From Orobanche coerulescens (taxonomy: Eukaryota > Streptophyta > Magnoliopsida > Lamiales > Orobanchaceae): a DNA stretch of 64,000 bases. The position numbers were made by a program, and so were the translations under genes. The notes under the pieces are model-generated. The model did not search any database, had not been told where the DNA came from, and saw only the letters and a list, made by a program, of their open reading frames with translations. This document shows, piece after piece, positions 45,921 to 56,549 of the stretch (its first letter is position 1; the number at the start of each line of letters is the position of its first letter). The stretch spans positions 204,557,096 to 204,621,095 of the forward strand of contig CM065802.1 in NCBI GenBank assembly GCA_033398695.1, given 5' to 3'.

Positions 45921-46895
45921 ATGGGATTTCCATTGAGTATACATAGTTGTTATTGTTTTTGAGCATATTGACGTTGTCATATGAGTATGCATTTGTAGGT
46001 CTTGTGTTAGGACCTTGTCCGCATTGCATTGTTCTGATATCGGATTAGAATGATAAGATTATCGTGGCACATCATATCTCGAGGTATGTTCCATATTTTC
46101 TTTGGTCTTTTCTTTGGTTTACAATCGGAGATCGTCTTGGGAGTTGATGATATTATTCGATGGATCGTTTTGGTCAGATAGGGTAGAGTTCCGTATCGTG
46201 AGTTGGTTCAGATAGTTTGAGGATCTTGAGTATTGTTTGAGGTACAATACAGATATTATGTTCGAGTTTATTGGTTAATCGAGTACAGGTTGTGAAATGT
46301 GATAATGGTTATTCTGATGAGAATTACTTGAGTAAGTAAAGTTATGGCGGTAAGATTACATTGGTCGTATTCTTATGTTGTATTCTCATTGGTATGTTAT
46401 TATTAAAGTGATGTGACGATTATCATTGTTGGATATTATGGCCGACCCGTCGTGGGATTTCTTTTAGGTTCTCGGAGTATCGAGCTTGTAGCGGTCGTGA
46501 AGAGATGAGCTTCTGAGGATACCGGCTAGGACATGTTCGTACATTGAGTTTCTTGATTGGTTCTTGTTTTCCGCTGCTAGAGTATCGTTTTGGTTGGTCT
46601 TTTTCCGCTGCGTGAGTATTTTGAGACGCTCTTTTGGTATCTGGTAACTGAGGTTACTTTGGAAATCGTTTTCTAAACTTTTGAGTATCGGCTGTTGGCC
46701 TTGCGATTTCAAATGAGTTTTACGACGGTTTTTGATAAATGGATTTTATAAGTCTTTGTGAATTTTTAAAGTTAGTACCGTCGTTGGCCTCTTGGGCATT
46801 TGTAAATGTTTGTGAAAATTTCTTTTTAGCCTTGTGGGTTCCATCTCGGGGCCCACGGCGCTGTAATATTTCCGGTTAAATCTGGGGGTGTTACA

Positions 46896-47364
46896 GAATA
46901 TGGTATCGGAGCATAGGTTGAGAAAACCTAGGCATTTGGGTCGAGTTGGGTCGTGTTTTTGTTGCGTCATTCGAGTTGTCGATTGACAAATACTAGAGCC
47001 GTGAGTCTTTGTTGTTCACTCAGGCTTGTGCGTTATCGGATTTGCCAGTATCGTACTGGGCTTGTTATAACTTTTCCAAATGGTGTTTACGTGATATATT
47101 GTGTTCTTGAGTTGCACTGAGTTTGCAAAACGTGAGTTTTGAAAATACCTGTGTCGAGTATTTTCTTGAGTCTAGACATGTGCCAGTATCACGGGGAATC
47201 GTCGACCTGCGTATTTGGAAGTATGCTCTTTTGGATATTCGGTAATGATGATGATAAATCGTTGTCGTGATGGTTTTGGGATATTTTGAGTTGAACGGTA
47301 TGTTTGTTCGTTTTATGATGGATTGCAAGTTTCGAGGACGAAACTTATTTTAAGGGGTGTAGAA
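46896..47364 (+). other. G5 internal region: PBS, junction, PPT
   Basis: The PBS is TGGTATCGGAGC at 46901-46912. Sequence to about 47210 corresponds to the PBS-proximal part of the G4 interior (minus strand, about 41685-42040). The last ~130 bp correspond to its PPT-proximal part (39666 to about 39790). A pre-PPT stretch CGAGGACGAAAC and AAGGGGTGTAGAA precede the 3' LTR. No ORF. Confidence 0.88.
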
Positions 47365-47670
47365 TGTAATATCCGGAATTTCTACTACTGATGTTTAATA
47401 TTATTTTATCCGAGTTATATTGTACAGCGTGGAATCATACGTGAGAGATAAAATAAATAAAGGACCGAGATATCGATATCGGTATAATTGTCGTATTTGG
47501 TCGACAATTACATTTGAGGATATTGTGTATCGTTGTCGTACTTTTGATATTGGGTATATCGTATGATGATATTATTGATTCGGTGTTTGTGTTCGGTGTG
47601 TCTTATGTTCACTTTTGGTATGTCGAGACGTTGGACAAGAATCATGGAAAATGGCTAAGTATAGCCTTAT

Positions 47671-48173
47671 TAGCGCACGCCGATATTCATGCATAACGAC
47701 GCTATCGTGCGTGATTAGCGCACGCTACGTTTATAGGTTAGCGACGCTAGTGCGCATGGTCGGAAGGAATCTGCGTGTGGACCCGGCCGCTGGCGCACGC
47801 TCGTAAGTCAACGGTTGTTGTCCTCGAAGTATTAGCGCACGCTAAAATATTAGGCTTAGCGCACGCTAACTATGTATCACCAACAAGGAATCTTATCCTT
47901 GCGATGTTGTCGGAATATGGGGCGAGTGGTAGGTGAACACCGTAGTAAGTCAACTTCGGATAGCGCACGCTAAGAGTAAGGACTTGCGACGCTAGACATG
48001 ATGATTTACGACGTTAATGCATGGGCATTACGTACGTAAGGTAGTTTACGAAGCAAGACGGTAGCCTCTCGGATCGCGATAGCGCACGCTAACAAAGTCG
48101 ATTAGCGCACGCTAAGGCTAGCGCACGCTAAACATAAGGGTTTAGCGCACGCTAGTGGTGCATTCTATATAAA
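47671..48173 (+). promoter_or_regulatory. G5 3' LTR palindrome array and TATA box
   Basis: Same arrangement as in the 5' LTR, with the last unit at 48143 and TATATAAA at 48166 (23 bp on). Some units have lost one or two bases (for example TTAGCGACGCTAG near 47738). Confidence 0.8.
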
Positions 48174-48885
48174 GGGACAAACGGGTGTCATGAAACATTT
48201 CGTCCCATTTCTTTCCTTTCACCCGATAGAGACAACCTTGGGAGAACATTTGGAGTTCCTAAACACCGAGGGATGATCCTCTTTAACAAGATTAAAGATG
48301 GAAATCATGGAGTGAAGCTTTGTTCTTGAAATCATTGGTGATTCTTGGAAATCAATCCTTTCCTTCAAAAAAGGTAATTACTCTTCACTTTGAGATTTCG
48401 TTTTGGATTGTATATGATGTTCTTGAGTTGATGATTATCATATAAACAAGTTGATGAGCATGACAACGAGTCGATTACCGTACTAAGTTAGTGTTGTTAT
48501 CAATATATGAGTATCGATATGTTTCGTATGGTTTTGGATGGAATTCAAGATATATGTTGATGTAATTCCCTTCTTCAATTCGGATTTTTGATGTTTTGTC
48601 GTTGGTTACTTCGTATGGTAACGATTATGGTGATGCTACTGTGATTCTTGAAGTTATATGAATTGTATGTCAAGAACATGATGAATAAGGATTTTTAGAT
48701 GTTAGAACACATCGGATTTTATCATTTTATGGATCATGAACGTGAATTTGGATAATTCGTGTTCTTGAATAGCTATTAAATTATATGTCATGATTGCTAT
48801 GAAATCCTTAATCTCGAGATGAGTTGATCATTGTCATGATGGAAGTGTTAGACGATGCTTGAAATGCATGCCACTGCACAAAGAT

Positions 48886-48965
48886 TAGCGCACGCTACGC
48901 CATCGCCTAGCGCGCGCTAACGGAGCAACTTAGCGCACGCTACGTTAGGTGATTAACGTGCGCTA
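48886..48965 (+). repeat. G5 internal palindrome quartet (3' LTR)
   Basis: Four units at 48886, 48908, 48931 and 48954, 22-23 bp pitch: two TAGCGCACGCTA, one TAGCGCGCGCTA and one TAACGTGCGCTA. Confidence 0.8.
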
Positions 48966-49780
48966 AGTAGGCGCATAAAGGCGTATTTTTGTGTTTTGAT
49001 TAGGAATTCGTGATGGTTTGACTTGGTTGGTTCCGACTGTGTTTATTCGAGGTTGTGTTGAACCGTTGAGTTCGATTGGTTAGTTTTGCCAGTTGTTGAT
49101 TGTTATCGGATATGTGTTATTTGATTTCTTCGATAGGTTGAGATTGTTGGTCGGTGAGTATAACCGGATATTGCGGTCGTGTTCGAGTATGTCCATTGTA
49201 TTGCTTTTGATCGAGGCTGAGGAGCTCGTAAACAAAGGTAATGTGTTCGGCAGCAGCTTCGTGGTATCGGTATCGAGGCAAGTTATTACTTGCTCAGTTA
49301 TAATATTTAATGAATGGTTTCAGTTTCATTTCGTTATAATGCATATAGCGATGATTATTATTGTGAACTCTGGGTATTCGGATCGCATATCGTTCTTTCG
49401 ATTCTGGGAGATAAATCATAATGTATATGATTATCTCAGTTATTGGTATGTTCGAGTATCAAGGTTACATTACGGTAAAGACGAGGATATGAGTATCTAT
49501 AGTTCATTGTTCGTTTGGATCGCCGAGCATTGAGGATAATCGTCGGTGATGATTGGACATCGAGATTTCTCCCGAAGGACTCGGGCAAGTATCTTATATC
49601 TATTCAGTTAGAGTTAGTGATTTGATCATGCGTATTATCATTCATGTTGTCGAACATGAGGTCGTCTTAATTGATTTGTCATATTGTCGTTCATGTTGCG
49701 TTGTTCATGATGATGAACATATTGTTTTGCATATGTGTATGCATATTGTGTTGTTTATGTTGTGTTGATCCGATGGGATC

Positions 49781-50053
49781 GCGCGATCTATGCTGAGGGC
49801 GCTGGATCGGATGTCCACCTCGTGTTGGTCCGACGGGATCATCTTGGGATCTATGCTGAGGGCGCTGGATCATTGGACGGGTTTTTCCACCTCGTGTTGG
49901 TCCGACGGGATCATCTTGGGATCTATGCTGAGGGCGCTGGATCGTTGGATTACCCAGTATTGTGTTATTGTTGTGCATATGTATATTGTTGGTTATCCAC
50001 CTCGTGTTGATCTTGTAGGATCATCTTGGGATCTATGCTGAGAGCGCTGGATC
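49781..50053 (+). repeat. Tandem repeat in the G5 3' LTR
   Basis: Same ~62-66 bp units as 45648-45920, with no difference that I noticed between the two LTRs. Confidence 0.8.
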
Positions 50054-51030
50054 ATGGGATTTCCATTGAGTATACATAGTTGTTATTGTTTTTGAGCATA
50101 TTGACGTTGTCATATGAGTATGCATTTGTAGGTCTTGTGTTAGGACCTTGTCCGCATTACATTGTTCTGATATCGGATTAGACTGATATGATTATCGTGG
50201 CACATCATATCTCGAGGTATGTTCCATATTTTCTTTGGTCTTGTCTTTGGTGGACAATCGGTTATCGTCTTGGGATTTGATGATATTATTCGATGGATCG
50301 TATTGGTCAGATATGGTAGATTTCCGTATCGTGAGTTGGTTCTCGATAGTTTGAGGATCTTGAGTATTGTTTGAGGTACAATACGATATTATGTTCGAGT
50401 TTATTGGTTAATCGAGTACGGGTTGTGAAATGTGATAATGGTTATTCGATGAGAATTACTTGAGTAAGTAAAGTTATGGCGGTAAGATTACATTGGTCGT
50501 ATTCTTATGTTGTATTCTCATTGGTATGTTATTATTAATGTGATGTGACGATTATCATTGTTGGATATTATGGTGACCCCGTCGTGGATTTCTTTTAGGT
50601 TCTCGGAGTATCGAGCTTGTAGCGGTCGTGAAGAGATGAGCTTCTGAGGATCTTGGCTAGGACATGTTCTGTACATTGAGTTTCTTGATTGGTTCTTGTT
50701 TTCCGCCGCTAGAGTATCGCTTTGGTTGGTCTTTTCCGCCGCGTGAGTATTTTGAGACGCTCTTTTGGTATCTCGTAACCGAGGTTACTTTGGAAATCGT
50801 TTTCTAAACTTTTGAGTATGTTTGTTGGCCTTGCGATTTCAAATGAGTTTTACGACGGTTTTTGATAAATGGATTTTATAAGTCTTTGTGAATTTTTAAA
50901 GTTAGTACCGTCGTTGGCCTCTTGGGCATTTGTAAATGTTTGTGAAAATTTCTTTTTAGCCTTGTGGGTTCCATCTCGGGGCCCACGGCGCTGTAATATT
51001 TCCGGTTAAATCTGGGGGTGTTACACATCT

Positions 51031-53388
51031 GATCCAGCGCCCTCAGCATAGATCACACGATCCCATCGGATCAACACAACATAAACAACACAATTATGCA
51101 TACACATATGCAAATCAATATGTTGATCAACATGAACAACATAACATGAACTACAATATGACAAATCAACTAAGACGACCTCATGTTCAACAACATGAAT
51201 GACAATATGCATGATCAAATCACTAACACTAACCGAATCGATAAAAGATACTTGCCCTGAGTCCTTCGGGAGAAATCTCGATGTCAAACCATCACCGACG
51301 ATTATTCGCGATGCTCGGCGATCCAAACATACCATGGACTACAGATACTCATATCCTCGTATTTTATCACAACATATCCTCGATACCCAATTATGCCAAT
51401 AACCAAGGTAAATCATATACAGTACGATTTAACTTCTAGAATCGGAAAGACAACATAAAATCCAAATCTCCAGGGTTTACAATAATCATCATCGCTATAT
51501 GCATTATAAACGAAATGAAACTGAAACCATTCATTAAACATTATAACTGAGCAAGTAATAACTTGCCTCGATACCGATGAAGCCGTCAGCAATTCCATTG
51601 CCGTCATCTACAAGCTCCTCGGCCCTGACCAATGCATTTCACAAACATACTCGAACACGGCCGCAACATACGGTTATAATCACCGATCAATAATATCAAC
51701 CTATTGAAGTAATCAATTAACACATTTCCGATAATAATCAACAACCGATATAACCAATCAACAAACTCAACGGTTCTACAATATCTCGGTAAAACATAGT
51801 CTGTACAATTCAACTCGAACCAGCACGAATTCATAACCACAACACGAAAATACTGCACTGTCTGTCTACTTAGTGCATGTTAATGACTTAACGTAGCGTG
51901 CGCTAAGTTGATCTCGTTAGCGCGCGCTAGCCAGTAAGCTTAGCGTGCGCTAATGCTGTACGGATGCATGTTTTTCAGATACTAATCAACATATGGCGAT
52001 TATCAAGAACACTAAGTGATTCTAAATCATGATCATAGATATCAAAACAACGAAATCCGATATCCTTTAACATATAAGTAATCATCCAACCCTTAATCCA
52101 ATTCTTATATTCAAATATCATCTTCTTCCTCAAATATCAACATCATGAACACCAAGAACCTTAACAACACTCCCCTAATCTAACATTACAGAGATTAATC
52201 ATCAACAATGATATCAACATCCGCAAAAGAGAAGAAGGATTCACCAACTTATCTCAAGAAAACGAACTACATAATTCAAACCACACGAATCATATCAATA
52301 TCATCATACTCCGGTAATCCATCTCATAATCATGCTTGTCAACTTGTTTATGTAATAATCATCAACTCAAGAACGTCAACATTCAATCCAAAACGAAATC
52401 CAAAGATGAAGAGTGATTACCTTTATGAAGGAATGGATTGATTTCCAAGGTTGAATCCATTTCCAAGAATCACCAATGATTTCAAGAACAAAGCTTTAAT
52501 CTATGATTTCCATCTTTAATCTTGTTAAAGAGGATCATCCCTCAGTGTTTAGGAACTCCAAATGTCCTCCCAAGGTTCTCTCTATCGGGTGAAAGGAAAG
52601 AAATAGACGAAATGCTTCATAATACCCGTCTGTCCCCTTATATAGAATACATTACTAGCGTGCGCTAACATCTCATATTTAGCGTGCACAACAGCCTTAG
52701 CGTACACTAACTGACTTTTGTTAGCGTGTGCTATCGCAGTCCAGAGGTTACTGTCTGGCTTCGTACATGTGCTTACGTACGTAACGCTCATGCATTAGCG
52801 TACGTAACTTACACTCTCTAGCGTACGCAAGTCCTTGCGTTTAGCGTGCGCTAATATCAGTTGACTCGTTTGTCTGTATGCTCCGAAGACTGGTCCACAC
52901 GCCGAAAGTGCTGACTAGGATAAGATTCTTTTTTTGTCCGATATACAGTTAGCGTGCGCTAATCAACATGCATTAGCGTGCGCTAACACTACATTACAAC
53001 ATCCGTTGACTTATCAGAACATGCGCCGAAAGTGGTCTGGTCCACGCGTAGATTCCCTCTGAGCTGTTCTTCACTAGCGTACGCTAAGTTATGTCCGTAA
53101 CGTGTGCTAAACCTGCACGATAGCGTGCGCTACTCGTGATTATTAGCGTGCGCTAATAATGTTACACTTAGCCATTTCCAACTTTTCTCGTCCGTCTCGA
53201 CATACTGGATACATATGCTTGACGCACTATATCCTCTAATACAATTGTCGACCAAGTACGACAATTATACCGATACTGACATCTCAGTCCTTCATTTATT
53301 TTATCTATACTGTACATATTCCACGCTGTACAATATAACTCGGATAAAATAATATTAAACAACGGTAGTAGAAGTTCCGGATATTACA
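51031..53388 (-). repeat. G4 LTR, right copy, second part
   Basis: It resumes GATCCAGCGCCC after the second CATCT and matches about 37320-39665. It ends AGTTCCGGATATTACA before TATGG. Internal quartet units remain at 51871-51951, the first badly altered (TAGTGCATGTTA). Confidence 0.9.
52634..53155 (-). promoter_or_regulatory. G4 U3 palindrome array and TATA box (right LTR)
   Basis: Units run from 53144 to 52656 (last quartet 52722, 52698, 52680, 52656), with a TATATAAGG box on the minus strand near 52634-52642. A GTCCAGA...CTGTCTGG inverted motif is near 52740-52760. Confidence 0.8.
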
Positions 53389-53560
53389 TATGGTTCGCCC
53401 CGTCCCGCTACCCGCAACGGGGCGGGGCAGGTCTGAGTATCATTTTTGCTCCGTGGGTACCCGCCCCGCCCTGCCCGCATTACTTTTTAATTATATTTAA
53501 TTTATTTTATATATAGTATTTATATTTATATACTTTTTATATATTTATTAATATATCTTA

Positions 53561-54779
53561 GGGGAAATTACAACCAACTACCCTATTAGATGGTCTCTTT
53601 ACACTTTAGTCCCTATTGTTTCATAAATTACAACGAAGGACAAAAATCTGAATTGGTGTTGACTTCTATTAAAAAGACGAAAATGCCCCTCTATTTACTT
53701 GAATAAAACATTTCTTTTAAAATACATTGCATATTAAACAAATAGCTAATAAGTTATTAAAGTGTTTGACTAATACATTTCTTTTAAAAAATATTCTTTT
53801 TTCAGAAAATAATTTTTTTTTCGAAATATAATTTTTATCCAGAAAATATATTTGTTTTCGCAAAAATATTTTATTTTATTTTTTTTCCAGAAAATAATTT
53901 TATTTTTTCGAAAAATAATATTTTTTCAAGAAAATAATTTTATTTTTTCGAAAAAATAATATTTTTTCAAGAAAATAATTTTATTTCCAAAAAATATTAT
54001 TTTGCCAAGAAAATATTTTTTTAATTTTTTCGAAAAAATATTTTATTTTTATTTTTTTTCCAGAAAATAATTTTATTTTTTCGAAAAAATAATATTTTTT
54101 TTCCAGAAAATAATTTAATTTCGAAAAAATATTATTTTGCAAAAAAATAAAATTTTCTCCAGAAAATATTTTTTTAATTTTATCGAAAAAATATTTTTTT
54201 TATTTTTTTTCAGAAAAAAGTTTTATTTTTTCGAAAAAATAATATTTTTTTCAAAAAATAATAATTTTTCCAGAAAATAATTTTATGTCGAAAAATATTA
54301 TTTTTCCCAAAAATAATTTTTTCTACAGAAAATATTATTTAATTTATCGAAAAAAAAAAAATTCCATAAAATAATATTTTTTCAAAAGATAATTTTTCCT
54401 TAGAAAATATTTTTTTATTTTTTCGAAAAATAATATTTTTTCCAGAAAATACTTTCTTTTTGGAAAAATATTTTTTCTAAAAGCTTGAAAATTTATTACA
54501 TGAAGTCCAAAATGTTATATATATTACAATGAGTCAAAGATGCGCCACCCACGTGAGGCGAAAAATAAATGGATAAACAAGAAAAGGAAAAATAAAAGGG
54601 CAAATTCGGAATATCAGTGCTCTCTCTCCAGTGACATCATCTGAAAATTTGACTTTTGTCCTTCGTTGTAAATATAGTTTCTGGACAGTGCAAACTTTGT
54701 CCTTCATTGTAATATCTGAAACAATAGGGACCAAACTGTAATTAGACCATCTAAAAAGGTAGTCAGATGTAAATCGCCC
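53561..54779. mobile_element. Mutator-like MITE with ~88-bp TIRs
   Basis: It starts GGGGAAATTACAACC and ends with the reverse complement of GGGCGATTTACATCT. The arms (53561-53648 and 54691-54779) share TAGATGGTCT, TCCCTATTGTTTCA and AAGGACAAA in the same order. The exact direct repeat ATATATCTTA flanks it (53551-53560 and 54780-54789), a 9-10 bp TSD typical of Mutator-like elements. No transposase. The interior is an AT-rich array. Confidence 0.85.
53790..54480. repeat. AT-rich array inside the Mutator-like MITE
   Basis: Irregular repetition of TTTTTTCGAAAAAATAAT and TTCCAGAAAATAATTTTATT. TTTTTCGAAAAA is self-complementary, so the array is a chain of small palindromes with roughly 30-40 bp spacing. 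Confidence 0.75.
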
Positions 54780-55027
54780 ATATATCTTATATATTTAGAT
54801 TTATATTGACAAATTTCCAATAATATGTATTATGAAAATAAAATACTAGATAAAAACTCATAAAAATATTAATTTTATTCACTTTAAAATAATATTTCTC
54901 CCTATGCGGGTCGACCTGCCCCGCCCCGCGACCCGCAGTGGGTCGACCCTCTCGTTCACCTCGTGGGGCGGGTCTGGGTCTTCAAGTACCCGACCCGACC
55001 CGATCAATTGTCATCCCTACAAAATAT

Positions 55028-55285
55028 TGTTTGGTGATTTTTGTAAGAAGCCCTTGTTGGTTTAGATTCAAAAAATTGTTGATTATAATGGTGTTTGTAA
55101 AAATTTTTGATAATCATTAATAGCCAAAAGTTGAAAAAAAAAAGTAAAAAAAATTATATTAAAAAAACAGTAAAAATAATTAAAAAACTTAAATTTTAGA
55201 AAAATATAAAATTTTAAAATTACACCTATTTGATAAATATTTTTGAAACTACACCTATTTAGTAAAAAAAGTTTTCAAAAACACT
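55028..55285 (-). repeat. Right arm of long inverted repeat
   Basis: Inverted copy of 35511-35769, ending CAAAAACACT at the outer side. The arms differ by scattered substitutions and short indels. Confidence 0.75.
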
Positions 55286-55360
55286 CTTTTTGATAATGTA
55301 TAGCCAAAACACAGTGAGTAGCCATCGAATACTGAGCTAACCACAAATATATGAGTGCTT

Positions 55361-55491
55361 CCATGGAGAAGGGGTGCAGTGTACTCCCCTCTTCTCAGTC
55401 ATTCACAGCGCGATACGTGTAGCATACTTTACACGTGTCGCACCGTGATATGTGGAGAAAAGAGGGAGTGCACTGCACCCCTTCTCTATGG
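55361..55491. repeat. Foldback hairpin 1
   Basis: The arm CCATGGAGAAGGGGTGCAGT at the left meets its inverted copy ending CTATGG at 55491. The arms are ~65 nt with almost no loop. The core CGATACGTGTAGC is also shared with hairpin 2. No clear TSD. Confidence 0.75.
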
Positions 55492-55565
55492 AAAAAATCC
55501 AAATATTATGGAAAATCCAATATGAGAGTTTCTATTGGAAAAATAAATGTGTCATAGTTATTCTC

Positions 55566-55715
55566 GATTTTTTCCATGGAGAAGGAGGGTGCAGTGCACT
55601 CCCTCCCTTCTCCACAAATCACGACGCGATACATGTAAAGTATGCTACACGTATCGCGTCGTGAATGGCTGAGAAAGGAGGGAGTGCACTGCACCCCTTC
55701 TCCATGAAAAAAGTC
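55566..55715. mobile_element. Foldback MITE (hairpin 2) with 9-bp TSD
   Basis: It starts GATTTTTTCCATGGAG and ends with the reverse complement of GACTTTTTTCATGGAG. Direct repeats GTTATTCTC flank it exactly (55557-55565 and 55716-55724). At 150 bp, almost all of it is stem. The 9-bp TSD points to Mutator-like mobilisation. It is related to hairpin 1 about 80 bp upstream. Confidence 0.78.
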
Positions 55716-55820
55716 GTTATTCTCCCATTTGTCGGCATATTACACAATTAATGTTCTCGGTGAATGTAGTATAATAATAAAACTTTCGAAGAATTTACAT
55801 TGATCAGAGGTCAATTGGAG

Positions 55821-56391
55821 TAGGGGTGTTAATAGAAATCCGAAAACCGATCAACCAATCCGAACAAATCTGCACCGAACCGAAAATCCCCGACCGAAAG
55901 CAACCCCGAACTTGAAACTTACAAACCAAAATTGAAACCGAATTAATTCGGGTTTAGATAACTTAAAACTGAACCGAACCGAATTACCCTGAATTGGACC
56001 GAACTAACCCGAATTATTTATATTATATAAAATTTTATTTATATGACTAAAATTTTTGAACTTATAAAATAATATATCTACACATATATTATAGTTTTGA
56101 TAAAAAATGATTAAATATATCAATTAAAGATCTATCTATTATTTTAGAACAAGTTTTATTAATATAATTAATTTTTTTGTTACTTTAGTAAATATATATA
56201 TATATATATATTAAATATGTTTGAGTCAAAACCGAATTTGACCGAACTAATCCGAAACCGAAATATTTGGGGAGGGTTTGGGTTTTGAGTTTTGAAAACC
56301 GAAACCGACCGAAATCGAAACCGAATTTTAAAATTTGGGGAGAGTTTGGGTTTCAAAAATTTTACCCCGATCGAAACCGAAAAGACCCCTA
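55821..56391. mobile_element. hAT-type MITE with exact 8-bp TSD
   Basis: The TIR-like ends are TAGGGGTGTTAATAG and the reverse complement of TAGGGGTCTTTTCGG, flanked by AATTGGAG on both sides (55813-55820 and 56392-56399). The 571-bp interior is non-coding and rich in ACCGAAACCGAA-type repeats near both ends, with an AT-rich middle. Confidence 0.85.
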
Positions 56392-56549
56392 AATTGGAGC
56401 CTCATATTCTTTTAAAGTGTCCCATTACTTAAGCTTTTGTTTCCCTAATTTTCAACAATTCCTAGTGTAAGTTTGTCTTATTTTTTATGGCTCAATAAGA
56501 ATCAAGCCACGAAAGCATAAGACTAAAAAACATAATAAAACAATTAAAG

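Larger units (their letters stand above)
43234..46895 (+). repeat. G5 5' LTR (3662 bp)
   Basis: TGTAATATCCGG ... GGGGGTGTTACA. It is the same family as G4, in the opposite orientation. It carries the U3 array (43544-44022), TATATAAA at 44034, donor-like AAAAG/GTAATTAC at 44241, internal quartet (44754-44832), tandem repeat (45648-45920) and acceptor-like TTCTTTTAG ending at 46467. The last 34 bp (46862-46895) start with TGTAATATTTCCGG. The 146-codon ORF at 44960-45400 recurs only because both LTRs contain it; it has no recognisable domain. Confidence 0.92.
43234..51025 (+). mobile_element. G5: minimal gypsy element, two 3.66 kb LTRs around 469 bp
   Basis: It is flanked by the exact TSD CATCT (43229-43233 and 51026-51030). 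LTRs are 43234-46895 and 47365-51025, and the interior is 46896-47364. It has PBS and PPT but no coding region. The interior matches the two ends of the G4 interior, so about 1.9 kb more was lost. The LTRs are nearly identical over long stretches, so the insertion is recent, which implies that this minimal form was mobilised by another element's proteins. Confidence 0.92.
47365..51025 (+). repeat. G5 3' LTR (3661 bp)
   Basis: It is nearly identical to the 5' LTR from about 48990 to 50140. Differences are concentrated in short clusters within and beside the palindrome arrays. It ends GGGGGTGTTACA before CATCT. Confidence 0.92.
36129..53388 (-). mobile_element. G4: non-coding (LARD-like) gypsy element, minus strand, with G5 nested
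   Basis: It is flanked by the exact TSD TATGG (36124-36128 and 53389-53393). LTRs are 36129-39665 and 42043-43233 plus 51031-53388 (about 3.54 kb each). The internal region, 39666-42042, has a PBS and a PPT-side motif but no gag or pol. Long LTRs around a non-coding interior define LARD-type elements, which rely on proteins of a partner element. LTR ends and regulatory layout match the Tekay-like families here. Confidence 0.9.
36072..55019. mobile_element. hAT-like non-autonomous element (interrupted by G4)
   Basis: It starts TAGGGATGACAATTTTGGG and ends with the reverse complement of TAGGGATGACAATTGATCG, a TIR of about 14 bp. The flanks CAAAAAAT (36064-36071) and CAAAATAT (55020-55027) fit an 8-bp TSD with one mismatch, as expected for hAT. 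The subterminal parts are rich in CCCGCCCCGC and GGGTCGACC runs. Without insertions it would be under 0.5 kb, with no coding capacity. G4 entered 57 bp from its left end and a Mutator-like MITE entered its right part. Confidence 0.72.
35511..55285. mobile_element. Long-TIR DNA element, split by nested insertions
   Basis: Two arms of about 260 bp (35511-35769 and 55028-55285) are inverted copies of one another. Between the left arm and the insertion at 36072 there are only ~300 bp, so the original element was about 0.8 kb and non-coding. Long TIRs suggest a Mutator-like or foldback MITE, but I could not find a TSD at the outer ends. Confidence 0.68.
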
